Shown: positions 44,455-53,172, counted from the stretch's first letter. The stretch: 64,000 nucleotides of DNA from Nostoc sp. UHCC 0870 (GCF_022063185.1 NZ_CP091913.1:1364001-1428000); one strand, 5' to 3'. The notes: generated from the sequence alone by a model not told the origin. Made by a program: numbers and translations.

Positions 44455-45762
44455 CTATTCCCTTTCCAAATGCAAAATCTCAGCGAGAATATCCAAGGCG
44501 GTTTGAATTTGGTCGCTTTCAATAACTAGGGGTGGACAGAAACGAATTGCGGCTTTACCACAACCCAGCAATAGCAGACCGTGTAAGAAGGCGGATTGAA
44601 TGATGCGATCGCGCAATCTGATATCATAATTTCCATCTGCATCAAATAAATCGACTGCTACCATCAAGCCTATGCCTCTCGGTGGGGACATTCTGGGAAA
44701 TGTTTCATGCAGTTTTGTCAGTCCAGCTTTTAGCAGTTCTCCCATTTCCGTAGCGTTACTCATCAAGCCACTATCTAATAGTCGCAACGTCGTAATAGCT
44801 GCTACACAAGCTACAGGGTTTCCGCCAAAGGTGGTGGCGTGAGAACCAGGTGGCCAGGTCATTAATTCAGGACGGGCGAGAATTGCACCTAATGGTAAAC
44901 CACTGGCTAGACCTTTGGCTGTGGTAATAATATCAGGCATTACACCCCAATGCTCAATGGCAAATAAGCGTCCGGTGCGTCCCATACCTGATTGCACTTC
45001 ATCGACTACCATTAAGATGCCGTGACGATTGCAGATATCCCGGATTCTGGCTAAAAATCCATCTTCAGGGACTATGTAACCACCTTCGCCTTGAATGGGT
45101 TCTACTATAATGGCGGCTATTTCCTGGGGCGGTAGGATGGTGTTAAATAACTGTTGTTCTAGCTGGTCAAGACTGGCGTGAGTCCCGTAGGGAATATGAG
45201 TTATCCCTGGAACTAATGGCCCGAAATGGGCGCGTTGGACTGTTTTAGAACCAGTTAGAGACATTGCGCCGTAGGTGCGTCCATGAAATGCACCTAAAAA
45301 GGCCACGATGAGCGATCGCTTGGTGTAATATCGAGCTAGTTTCATCGCTCCTTCGTTAGACTCTGCGCCGGAGTTGGTGAAAAATACCCTCCCACCGTGG
45401 GGAAAGGGGGCGCGAATGGCTAAATGTTCGGCGAGTTCTACCATCGGTTCATAGTAAAAATCCGTCCCCGACATATGCAACAGCCGCGCCGCCTGTGACT
45501 GAATTTCCTTGACTACTTCCGGGTGGGCGTGACCGGTGGCGGTGACAGCAATACCTGCGGTCATATCTAGAAATACGTTGCCGTCTACGTCTTCTAGCAT
45601 ACAACCCTCGCCACGAGCCACCACTAGGGGATAGTCGCGGGTGTAAGAAGGGGAAGTTACGGTGCGATCGCGTTCTACAATAGCTAAAGCTTTCTTTCCT
45701 GGTAAGGATGTCACCAAATGCGGCGCACGAGGTAAAGATTGATTAATGGGGATACTTAACAT
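44455..45762 (-). CDS. Class III PLP aminotransferase (acetylornithine/4-aminobutyrate aminotransferase family)
   Basis: A 435-residue fold-type I aminotransferase. It has GCMLEDVDGNVFLDMTAGIA near the start and the cofactor region FTNSGAESNEGAMKLAR. AFLGAFHGRTYGAMSLTGS follows, then MVVDEVQSGMGRTG and TTAKGLASGLPLGA with the Schiff-base Lys. It could act on acetylornithine, 4-aminobutyrate, lysine or 2-aminoadipate-type substrates; sequence alone does not settle this. Because the next genes include a DUF1338 2-oxoadipate enzyme, lysine 6-aminotransferase or a related activity is a reasonable guess. It is the first gene of the minus-strand series. Confidence 0.9.
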   Translation of the reverse strand: MLSIPINQSLPRAPHLVTSLPGKKALAIVERDRTVTSPSYTRDYPLVVARGEGCMLEDVDGNVFLDMTAGIAVTATGHAHPEVVKEIQSQAARLLHMSGTDFYYEPMVELAEHLAIRAPFPHGGRVFFTNSGAESNEGAMKLARYYTKRSLIVAFLGAFHGRTYGAMSLTGSKTVQRAHFGPLVPGITHIPYGTHASLDQLEQQLFNTILPPQEIAAIIVEPIQGEGGYIVPEDGFLARIRDICNRHGILMVVDEVQSGMGRTGRLFAIEHWGVMPDIITTAKGLASGLPLGAILARPELMTWPPGSHATTFGGNPVACVAAITTLRLLDSGLMSNATEMGELLKAGLTKLHETFPRMSPPRGIGLMVAVDLFDADGNYDIRLRDRIIQSAFLHGLLLLGCGKAAIRFCPPLVIESDQIQTALDILAEILHLERE

Positions 45763-46053
45763 TTTGTTTTAATTTTTTGCTAAATACGGATAATTAAACT
45801 GTAATGTGCAAATAGTAACAGTAGCATTTGATTCTATTCTGTATATAACTTACGCATTGACAGACTCGCAATAATATGTACTAGTGATTGTGGAAAAATA
45901 CAGATAATTTTTCATGAATCCCCAGAAGGATTTTTTGATTTGCAGTTCCAATAAAAAAATCTCGCAGCCATAGATACCCCTAACTTTTCACGGTATCTGG
46001 AAAACCCCTCTCCATAGAGCGAAGCTCTTCTCGTAGAGTACCTCTCCCCCGCA
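45763..46053. other. Upstream region of the aminotransferase gene with palindromic repeat
   Basis: Promoter side of the minus-strand series. From 46005 there is a common interspersed repeat (AACCCCTCTCCATAGAGCGA, ending in CCTCTCCCCC), into which the element at 46054-46225 is inserted. Confidence 0.5.
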
Positions 46054-46225
46054 AGGCTACGGTGTACACACATCTTTTTGCTGGGTGCAAAATGTGGTTT
46101 GATCCCCCTAAATCCCCCTTAAAAAGGGGGACTTTGATTCTTGTTCCCCCCTTTTTTAAGGGGGGTTAGGGGGGATCAAAACGATGTGGGATAAGGTTAT
46201 CAGACTTGTGTGTACACCGTAGCCT
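46054..46225. mobile_element. MITE-like nested palindromic element
   Basis: Perfect 19-bp terminal inverted repeats AGGCTACGGTGTACACACA (46054-46072, 46207-46225) enclose a second large inverted repeat (GATCCCCCTAAATCCCCCTT near 46100 with its complement near 46155-46178). A GCA is found on both sides and may be a 3-bp target duplication. The outer flanks join into an uninterrupted CCTCTCCCCCGCAAGGAGAG repeat, showing insertion into an older repeat. There is no coding capacity. Confidence 0.75.
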
Positions 46226-46304
46226 GCAAGGAGAGAGGTTAGAGTGTATTGCATACAAACGAGAACTTCTATATTCATAACACCATCATTCAACCTCAGA
46301 ACTA

Positions 46305-46493
46305 GAAGATTCTCCTTTGCAGCAAGAACATTCTCACTGGAAACAGGGAGGTTCTCGTTTGAAACAGAAACATTCTCGTTTAGAACAAGAACCTTCTCAC
46401 TGGAAACAAGAATACTTTAGTTGGAAACAGGAACATTCTCGTTCGCAACACGAAAGTTCGGGTTCTGAACATGAAACTTTGTGTTCAAAACAG
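46305..46493 (+). repeat. 21-nt tandem repeat (nine degenerate units)
   Basis: Nine units with a 21-nt period, consensus like GAACATTCTCGTTGGAAACAG. Read on the plus strand they give a 7-residue repeat (EHSHWKQ, RLKQKHS, EPSHWKQ), open to 46508, but with only a TTG start and no ribosome binding site. It lies just past the 3' end of the convergent STAND gene. Coding status is uncertain. Confidence 0.75.
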
Positions 46494-46552
46494 AAAACTT
46501 GGAGATAAAAGCTAGAGTGATGAGGTTGGGAAGGTATATTTTCGTGTTCTCA

Positions 46553-48865
46553 TTAGAGACAATCGCGTAAAATTGCTAAATTCTCACGCACAGTCACAGT
46601 ATTAGGATGATTCGCTCCTAAACTTCGCTCTAAAATATTCAAAGCTTGGGAATACAGAAATTCGGCTCGCTGGTAGAGTCCTTGGGAATAGTAGAGTAAT
46701 GCCAAGTTGTTGAGGCTGTTGGCGACATCGGGATGATTGTCTCCCAGCAGGCGTTGTCTGAGTTCTAAAGCTTGGAGATACAGGGGTTCGGCTTGGTCGT
46801 ACTTTCCTTGGGAATTGTAGAGTCCAGCCAAGTTGTTGAGGCTAGAGGCGACATCGGGATGATTGTCTCCCAGCAGGCGTTGTCTAAGTTCTAAAGCTTC
46901 GAGATACAGGGGTTCGGCTTGGTCGTACTTTCCTTGGGATTCGTAGAGTCCAGCCAAGTTGTTGAGGCTAGTGGCGACATGGGGATGATTGTCTCCCAGC
47001 AGGCGTTTATAAAGTTCTAAAGCTTGGAGATACAGGGGTTCGGCTTGGTCGTACTTTCCTTGGGAATAGTAGAGTAATGCCAAGTTGTTGAGGCTAGAGG
47101 CGACATCGGGATGATTGTCTCCCAGCAGGCGTTGTCTAAGTTCTAAAGCTTCGAGATACAGGGGTTCGGCTTGGTCGTACTTTCCTTGGGATTCGTAGAG
47201 TAATGCCAAGTTGTTGAGGCTAGTGGCGACATGGGGATGATTGTCTCCCAGCAGGCGTTTATAAAGTTCTAAGGCTTGGAGATACAGGGGTTCGGCTTGG
47301 TCGTACTTTCCTTGGGATTCGTAGAGTAATGCCAAGTTGTTGAGGCTAGTGGCGACATGGGGATGATTGTCTCCCAGCAGGCGTTTATAGAGTTCTAAAG
47401 CTTGGAGATACAGGGGTTCGGCTTGGTCGTACTTTCCTTGGGAATAGTAGAGTAATGCCAAGTTGTTGAGGCTAGAGGCGACATCGGGATGATTGTCTCC
47501 CAGCAGGCGTTGTCTAAGTTCTAAAGCTTCGAGATACAGGGATTCGGCTTGGTCGTACTTTCCTTGGGATTCGTAGAGTGCTGCCAAGTTGTTGAGGCTG
47601 GTGGCGACATCGGGATGATTGTCTCCCAAGCGGTTTTGTACTGTTGATAAACACTGCTGATACCAAGGTTCGGCTTGGGTATATAACCCTTGTCCTTCAT
47701 AGAAATAACCCAAGCCGAAGAAAGGCGAAATTAAATCTTCATCACTGACATATTGAATGAGATTGTTTGCTACTTCAGTTATGTGTGGTATGGCAAGGGA
47801 AACAGCGTTAATTTCTTCAAGGGTAGGAGTCTCAGGAATTTGTTTAGCAACTGCTACCATTACCTGACAAAACGATCGCTTAAATTCCTCTGCTTGCTCT
47901 AAACCTGTAAACTTAGATTGGAAAAATTCCCGCAGTAGGGGATGTATTTGATAGATTCCTTCACCTTTGCGCTGGAGTAAATGCAGATTCAATAATTTAT
48001 CATCACGAATTTCTTCTAACTCATCCTCATCTTTCTCTGGTAAGCACTGTTCTACTAAGTTCCAGGGTATGGGTGCGGTTGCAAATAAACTGAGTACACA
48101 GCCTAATAGCCTATCATCCTCTGCTAATTCCTGCCAACTCAACTCAAAGGCGGCTTTTATTCCCCGTTGTGCTGTCATATCTGCTTCTGGGTTGACAGTT
48201 GCCGGTTGTTCTAATCGCTTTTGCTTTAATCGCCCCATCATTTTCAATAGGGACAAATCTTGTTTTTTCGCTAAATATCGCCCCACCAACTCTAAACCCA
48301 AAGGCAAATATCCCAGCCATTCACACAACTGTTTTGCTACATCTAATTCTCTCTCAATTCGCCCTGGTGTTTCTGCCAGCAAAGACCGTAACAACTCCAA
48401 TGCTGCATCTGGTTGTAATACATCTAAAGATAATTGCTTGATGGCTGCACCTAACTTTTGGCGCGTAGTCATCAACACTTTAAATCTGGAAGATGCGCCC
48501 TGTAGGTAAGGTTTGATTTGCTGGTAATCTGTAACATCATCCACCACCAGCAGCACATTACCCTCACGCCAATTCCGCCAGCAGTATTGTACTTGTGCAG
48601 GTAAATCAACATCTTCTGGTGGGTTTAAATCAAGCTGAGTCCTGGCAAACCGCACCAATTGAACGCCCACATCCTCAACTTTCGCCTGTAACCAGCACAG
48701 TCCACCTTTGTAGTTTTCGCGCTGTGTCATGGCATATTGCAAGGCGAGTTCTGTTTTACCCAGTCCACCCATTCCCAAAATAGCCGCAATAGCTACTTGG
48801 TTATTTTCCTGCAATAGTTCATGGAGTTCTTGCAGTTCTTCATCACGTCCCACAAATTTCACCAC
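46553..48865 (-). CDS. NB-ARC/TPR STAND protein, main part (split from its N-terminus by a stop codon)
   Basis: A 770-residue reading. The NB-ARC ATPase comes first (FVGRDEELQELHELL; Walker A ILGMGGLGKTELA near 33; Walker B VLLVVDDV; sensor TTRQK; GYLPLGLELVG). A winged-helix-like region follows, then about nine kinesin-light-chain-type TPRs of 42 residues, several nearly identical. The GTG start lies in the conserved linker (PLSGVVKFVGR); the frame stays open upstream to a TGA at 48935. Beyond it, the 152-residue ORF continues in the same frame, so the two are parts of one ancestral gene. It may be non-functional, or restart internally. STAND proteins of this kind act as signalling or defence switches. 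Confidence 0.88.
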   Translation of the reverse strand: MVKFVGRDEELQELHELLQENNQVAIAAILGMGGLGKTELALQYAMTQRENYKGGLCWLQAKVEDVGVQLVRFARTQLDLNPPEDVDLPAQVQYCWRNWREGNVLLVVDDVTDYQQIKPYLQGASSRFKVLMTTRQKLGAAIKQLSLDVLQPDAALELLRSLLAETPGRIERELDVAKQLCEWLGYLPLGLELVGRYLAKKQDLSLLKMMGRLKQKRLEQPATVNPEADMTAQRGIKAAFELSWQELAEDDRLLGCVLSLFATAPIPWNLVEQCLPEKDEDELEEIRDDKLLNLHLLQRKGEGIYQIHPLLREFFQSKFTGLEQAEEFKRSFCQVMVAVAKQIPETPTLEEINAVSLAIPHITEVANNLIQYVSDEDLISPFFGLGYFYEGQGLYTQAEPWYQQCLSTVQNRLGDNHPDVATSLNNLAALYESQGKYDQAESLYLEALELRQRLLGDNHPDVASSLNNLALLYYSQGKYDQAEPLYLQALELYKRLLGDNHPHVATSLNNLALLYESQGKYDQAEPLYLQALELYKRLLGDNHPHVATSLNNLALLYESQGKYDQAEPLYLEALELRQRLLGDNHPDVASSLNNLALLYYSQGKYDQAEPLYLQALELYKRLLGDNHPHVATSLNNLAGLYESQGKYDQAEPLYLEALELRQRLLGDNHPDVASSLNNLAGLYNSQGKYDQAEPLYLQALELRQRLLGDNHPDVANSLNNLALLYYSQGLYQRAEFLYSQALNILERSLGANHPNTVTVRENLAILRDCL
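46605..47640 (-). repeat. 126-nt tandem repeats coding for TPR units
   Basis: Nine anchors of GGATGATT at exactly 126-bp spacing (46605, 46731, 46857, 46983, 47109, 47235, 47361, 47487, 47613). Seven inner units are nearly identical in DNA and the outer two are divergent, as expected from recent unequal crossing-over or gene conversion. Confidence 0.9.
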
Positions 48866-48934
48866 CCCACTCAGGGGTAAATTTTGCGGTATTTCAGGAT
48901 TTGACTTTACCCGTTCCTGTCCGGGCGACTGTAG

Positions 48935-49393
48935 TCAGTTGTATGTGTTGTGCTGTTCCCCAATTGTGATTTGTTGAGCAACCATTGCCCCTTTTTCAGC
49001 TTGGATACTTTCTGCTAACTTGGCAAAGTTATTAACAATTGATGGCTGCGCTTGAATTTCTGCGGCTAATTTTTGAATCTCCTCAGCACTCTGGGACTGA
49101 TCTTGATTGATTGTTGCTTCTACTTCCCGTACTGATTGAGCAATATCGTCATCTGTATCGGCTGCGGCTTTCAACTCCAACACAGCTTTACCATAATCTA
49201 ACGCCTGCTGTGTGTTTTCCTGTGACGTATTCGCTAACAAGGGCAGCTTATTTTTCTGGCGTAGCTTTGCGATTAACTCGTTACTTTTTTCTAATGCTGC
49301 TTCTCCCAGCTTTTCGCCTGTTTTTTCTAAAGCCTTAGTTAAAACTATAGTAGCGATCGCAGTTCCTACGGCTGTTAATGTTACTGCTTCCAT
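48935..49393 (-). pseudogene. N-terminal domain of the STAND protein, ended by an in-frame TGA
   Basis: A 152-residue reading: hydrophobic first helix (MEAVTLTAVGTAIATIVLTK), an amphipathic/coiled-coil region and an end ITIGEQHNTYN, a pattern I recall from N-termini of cyanobacterial NB-ARC/NACHT-type proteins. The stop TGA (48937-48935) is followed in the same frame by about 23 open codons (SPGQERVKSNPEIPQNLPLS) leading straight into the NB-ARC domain. One TGA therefore separates adaptor/effector and switch modules. It could still be made as a short protein by itself. Confidence 0.7.
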
Positions 49394-49769
49394 AAGTTAA
49401 CAATAATATTACGAGATTATACTGATTTTTCTCAGCATAACAGTTTTTGAACAGAGAAAAAAGCACAAATTATAACGGTTTGCAATTGAATGGAATACAG
49501 ACCTAACCCCTTGCCTACAATGGAAGGGGTTGGGGGTTAGGTTTCACGTTCACTTTTCCACATAACATGAAAAGTCAGATAGATACCCCTACACCCCTAC
49601 ACCCCTACACCCCTACACCCCTACACCCCTATTTCAAACTAGAGGGGTGCGGAGATTTTATACTACAGGGTTAGGTTGAGTTTCTCCCGCACGCTGGAAG
49701 AGGTTTAATGCCTGGTCAAATGTGCTATTAATACATGACAGAATTATACATTGCAAAATTTTTTGAATT
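49394..49769. other. Intergenic region with CCCCTACA octamer array
   Basis: Holds the promoter region of the divergent STAND gene and the next plus-strand gene. It includes a palindromic CCTAACCCCTTGCC/GGAAGGGGTTGGGGGTTAGG repeat (49501-49541) and a tandem array of CCCCTACA (8-nt period, six units, 49585-49631). Confidence 0.75.
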
Positions 49770-51107
49770 ATGAGTATTCTATTCAGCCAAAAACTCAGGG
49801 TGACAGTAGGGATTGCTGCATTGTTACTGGTAGGTTTAACTGGTAGTCATCTATATAATCACACCAAAAATCAAGAGCTAGCTAAAAAATCTCAGGATGT
49901 TGAAAGTTTACCTGTAACCCAGCAATTAAATAATCCTATTAGTGCATCACGCATTTCTCAGACTTCTCTGCCATCTACGGCTGTTAATGTCAATTTTTTG
50001 CAGAGAAACGATGAACAGGTAAATCAATATAATATATCTAAGTCTGACCAAAATCTAGCGACCACATCTGTCAGTTATCCCATTGTTGATGAATGGCGAA
50101 AATATAAATATAGTGTCAATGGTAATCAAGTTTTATCAGCAGCAAAACTACCAACCACTAACGTTAAATTTAATCAGTCAGATTTATTAAGCGTACTTGT
50201 AAATACGAGAAAATATTTCCAAGAACACGGTGCAGCAGATCCAGATATTTTAAGACCGGGATTGCTAAGTACGCAAAAAGTTACTACAGCAGATATCCTA
50301 AAAACTCTAGATTTCATGATTGTAGTTCTTAGAGAGGATATTGCTAATAAGCGCACTACGCGGTTACAAAACCCCGATTTTATCAATAGAAATTTTCGAG
50401 TAATTCGATGGACAGCCTATAAACCAGAAGCCCCTAAACAAAAGCAATTACGCATTACTAAATATGCTGTATTTACCCATCCAGGGACACGTAAAAAAAC
50501 ATCAACCTACAATACGCCTATCTACAGTTTAAAAGATAATGCAGCTACAGATAAATTCTACACAAAATATACAAAACAAGATGTTTTATCAGGAATTTAT
50601 GAACCTGGGGGCAAAGAATTTGGCAAAGTTACACCCTTAGCTTATTTAACCCGCAATGGTTTAGAAGAAGCCTTGATGCAGGGAACAATCCTGATTAATT
50701 TTCTAGATGGTTCTCAGGCATTTTTTAACGTCGATAGAAATAATGGCATATCTTACATCCGGGGTTTAAAAGCAACAGCCCAAAAGCGTTATTGGTATTT
50801 TAGACAAGTTGATGCCATTAAAGGTTATGGATACAAAATAGATGCCAAGATTTCTATTAAACCAGGAGTAACATTTGCTGGCGATGTCTTGAATATTGGT
50901 TTAGGCAGAGTCGTTGTCATTGAACACACTCAAGGCGGACGCAAACAGCTACAAATGGGAGTGATTGCAGATACAGGCGGAGCATTTTTACCCAACCTGT
51001 ATCAACTAGATTATTTAGCAGGTATTTTCCCTGATCAAAAATCATTCCGGCAACATATCAGTAAACTACCAGAATATGCTAACGCCTATTTTTTAGTTAA
51101 GAAATAA
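49770..51107 (+). CDS. Exported protein with C-terminal MltA/3D-like double-psi barrel
   Basis: A 445-residue protein. An N-terminal hydrophobic helix (VTVGIAALLLVGLTGSHLYN) serves as signal or anchor and a polar linker follows to about residue 100. The rest resembles MltA-type lytic transglycosylases: YSLKDNAATDKFYTKYTKQD, TPLAYLTRNGLEEALMQGTI, SYIRGLKATAQKRYWYF, and at the end VIADTGGAFLPNLYQLDYLA. This last segment has the Asp-Thr-Gly-Gly-Ala motif and Asp residues of the 3D domain. Peptidoglycan cleavage in the periplasm is likely but not certain. The family name in cyanobacteria is unknown to me. Confidence 0.8.
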   Translation: MSILFSQKLRVTVGIAALLLVGLTGSHLYNHTKNQELAKKSQDVESLPVTQQLNNPISASRISQTSLPSTAVNVNFLQRNDEQVNQYNISKSDQNLATTSVSYPIVDEWRKYKYSVNGNQVLSAAKLPTTNVKFNQSDLLSVLVNTRKYFQEHGAADPDILRPGLLSTQKVTTADILKTLDFMIVVLREDIANKRTTRLQNPDFINRNFRVIRWTAYKPEAPKQKQLRITKYAVFTHPGTRKKTSTYNTPIYSLKDNAATDKFYTKYTKQDVLSGIYEPGGKEFGKVTPLAYLTRNGLEEALMQGTILINFLDGSQAFFNVDRNNGISYIRGLKATAQKRYWYFRQVDAIKGYGYKIDAKISIKPGVTFAGDVLNIGLGRVVVIEHTQGGRKQLQMGVIADTGGAFLPNLYQLDYLAGIFPDQKSFRQHISKLPEYANAYFLVKK

Positions 51108-51412
51108 TGCAAATGGGGCATGGGGCTAATCAATTCAAAATTCAAAATGACGCTCTCTACGAGACGCTGCGCGTTAGCGGAGCTTTCGCTTTAGCGATAC
51201 GCGGACTCGCTCTAAGCGAAGCTATGCCGTTGGCGAAGCCTCTCGAAGAGAAGGCTTTACGCTGCGCTAACAAAATTCAAAATTAAAGACAATTAGTGGG
51301 AAGTTGTAGCTTGCTTGTCGTAGGCTACTCACCACTAATTGTTCGCGTAGCGTCCCGTAGGGAAGACCGCCAAATCATTTTTCACCTGTCACCTGTCACC
51401 TGTCACCTGTCT
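51108..51412. repeat. Repeat-filled intergenic region
   Basis: 51148-51265 is a long composite of palindromic modules (GACGCTGCGCGTTAGCGGAG, CGCTCTAAGCGAAGCTATGC, CCTCTCGAAGAGAAGG) flanked by AATTCAAAATT pieces. 51382-51412 is a CACCTGT heptamer array. No gene was seen. Confidence 0.75.
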
Positions 51413-52120
51413 CTACTCTCTCCACAAAGCAATACCACCAAGTAACCCAGTGATATTAGGAATGAGTCGGACATTTAAAGGTAGCTGAAAATTTACTTTG
51501 ACTGCTTCACCGCCGCCAATATAGAGATAATCATAATTAAACAGCTTTTGCAAAGATGCGATCGCCTTTTCTAAACGACGATTCCATTTTTTTTGCCCAA
51601 CTTTCTCTAAAGTCGCCCTTCCTAGCTGTTCTTCGTAAGTTTCATCTTTCCGAAACTGATGATGTCCCATTTCCATGTTCGGTACTAATTTACCATCCAC
51701 AAACAAAGCCGAACCAAAGCCTGTACCTAAAGTAATCACCAATTCTACACCTTTACCTTTAATTGCCCCAAAGCCTTGCATATCCGCATCGTTAATCACC
51801 CGCACAGGTTTATTTAGTTGTTGTAACAATGCTGTTTCTAAGTCAAACCCAATCCAATATGAATGTAAGTTGACGGCTGTTTCTGTGACACCACAGCGCA
51901 CTACACCAGGAAACCCCACGGAAACCCGATGGAATTCACCTTGGGCAGCTGCTAATACCATAATGGCATTGATGACTACCTCTGGTGTTGCAGGTTGGGG
52001 TGTATCCACACGCGCCCTTTCTGTCACAGGATTTCCCGCAATATCCAACACCATCGCTTTCACACCACTACCGCCAATATCAACGGATAAAGTACGAATT
52101 GAACCATTATCTTCAACCAT
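51413..52120 (-). CDS. ppgK: Polyphosphate glucokinase (ROK family)
   Basis: A 235-residue ROK-fold sugar kinase that phosphorylates glucose, using polyphosphate in the best-studied Anabaena homolog. Motifs are the phosphate loop SVDIGGSGVKAMVLD (near 12-26), sugar-binding HSYWIGFDLE and VRVINDADMQGFGAIKG with the catalytic Asp, the LGTGFGSALFVDG loop, and NMEMGHHQFRKDETYEEQLG. The latter is typical of polyphosphate-type enzymes, and the classical ROK zinc CxCGxxGC motif is missing. Cytosolic. Monocistronic, with repeat arrays on both sides. Confidence 0.92.
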   Translation of the reverse strand: MVEDNGSIRTLSVDIGGSGVKAMVLDIAGNPVTERARVDTPQPATPEVVINAIMVLAAAQGEFHRVSVGFPGVVRCGVTETAVNLHSYWIGFDLETALLQQLNKPVRVINDADMQGFGAIKGKGVELVITLGTGFGSALFVDGKLVPNMEMGHHQFRKDETYEEQLGRATLEKVGQKKWNRRLEKAIASLQKLFNYDYLYIGGGEAVKVNFQLPLNVRLIPNITGLLGGIALWRE

Positions 52121-52188
52121 TGATTATCCTCCTGGTGAATGTTTAAGATTTGGTTATTATGCGCTGAATTAGGGGTTAAGGGATAGAG

Positions 52189-52350
52189 GACAGGTGATAG
52201 GTGACAGGTGACAGGTGATAGGGGATTGGGGACTGGGGACTGGGGATTGGGGATTGGGGATTGGGAAGTAAAAAGGTAAAATGGCAAAGGTGAAAGGTAT
52301 CAATTCCTATTTCCTATTTTCTGTCACCTATCACCTGTCACCTGTCACCT
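52189..52350. repeat. AGGTGAC and GGGGAYT heptamer arrays with inverted CACCTGT array
   Basis: 52189-52220 is an AGGTGAC array, 52219-52267 a GGGGATT/GGGGACT array, and 52321-52350 a CACCTGT array in inverted sense to the first. The whole can fold back on itself between ppgK and the creatininase-family gene. Confidence 0.8.
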
Positions 52351-52437
52351 CTTCCCTGTTCCCTTCCATAAAAATGCACAGTTTTATTCCCCCAGAACGG
52401 TTTTTTTCCCTACCTTACCTGGACTGAGATTCAGGCT

Positions 52438-53172
52438 ATGCCAAATAAGGAAAATGTGGTCATCATTCAACCTGTGGGGGCAATTGAACAACATGGGCCT
52501 CATCTCCCACTGATTGTTGATGCTGCTATTAGTGTAGGAGTTTTAGGTAAGGCTTTGTCTAAGCTGGATGCTAATATTCCCGCCTATGCTTTACCCACTT
52601 TATATTATGGTAAATCTAACGAACACTGGCACTTTCCCGGCACGATTACCCTCAGCACAGAAACACTCACAGCTACAATCATGGAAGTAGCAGAAAGTAT
52701 CTACCGTTCGGGATTTAGAAAGCTGGTATTGATGAATTCCCACGGGGGACAACCCCAAGTTATGCAAATGGCGGCGCGGGATTTGCACGTTAAGTATGGT
52801 GATTTTTCAGTATTTCCGCTTTTTACTTGGCGTGTGCCTCATATCACTAAAGAATTGCTGACACCGAAGGAAGCAACTCAAGGGATGCACGCCGGGGATG
52901 CGGAAACTAGTATTATGCTGGCGATTTTACCAGATCAGGTGAAGTTAGATCAAGCTGTAGCTGAGTATCCGCCAGAACAGCCTGAAGGTAGCTTATTGAG
53001 TTGGGAAGGGAAATTACCTGTGGCGTGGGTGACAAAAGATATTAGTAAAAGTGGTGTAATTGGTGATCCTACCACGGCGACGAGAGAAAAAGGCGATCGC
53101 ATTTTAGAATCTGTCTCTGATGGTTGGGTAGCGGTGATTAAAGAAATTTACGCTTTTCGTCAGCCTGGTTAG
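52438..53172 (+). CDS. Creatininase family protein, probably frameshifted at its 5' end
   Basis: A 244-residue reading of the creatininase/MftE-type metalloamidohydrolase family. It has VGAIEQHGPHLPLIVDAAIS (metal His and Asp), NEHWHFPGTITLS, VLMNSHGGQPQV and MHAGDAETSIMLAI with the late metal Glu. The substrate is unknown. Upstream, the frame stays open back to a T7 run (52401-52407) and reads PYLTWTEIQAMPNKEN, typical of the missing N-terminus. An ATG at 52374 gives MHSFIPPERFF in another frame, which would join perfectly if the run had six Ts. So the original start is likely 52374 and there is a one-base insertion. Confidence 0.82.
   Translation: MPNKENVVIIQPVGAIEQHGPHLPLIVDAAISVGVLGKALSKLDANIPAYALPTLYYGKSNEHWHFPGTITLSTETLTATIMEVAESIYRSGFRKLVLMNSHGGQPQVMQMAARDLHVKYGDFSVFPLFTWRVPHITKELLTPKEATQGMHAGDAETSIMLAILPDQVKLDQAVAEYPPEQPEGSLLSWEGKLPVAWVTKDISKSGVIGDPTTATREKGDRILESVSDGWVAVIKEIYAFRQPG

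Noticed and set aside
46605..47640. Regular 126-bp repeats as a possible CRISPR-like array
   Set aside because: The units are contiguous, without unique spacers, and translate cleanly into TPR motifs in the STAND gene.
47967..48509. 180-codon plus-strand frame
   Set aside because: It is a shadow of the NB-ARC coding region in the opposite strand, with Ser/Asn/Lys-biased composition and no family features.
48935..48937. TGA as a selenocysteine codon
   Set aside because: No SECIS-like hairpin follows directly, and the position lies in a linker with no redox role; a nonsense mutation is simpler.
52060..52287. 75-codon minus-strand frame
   Set aside because: It consists mainly of translated heptamer repeats (SPIPNPQSPVP).
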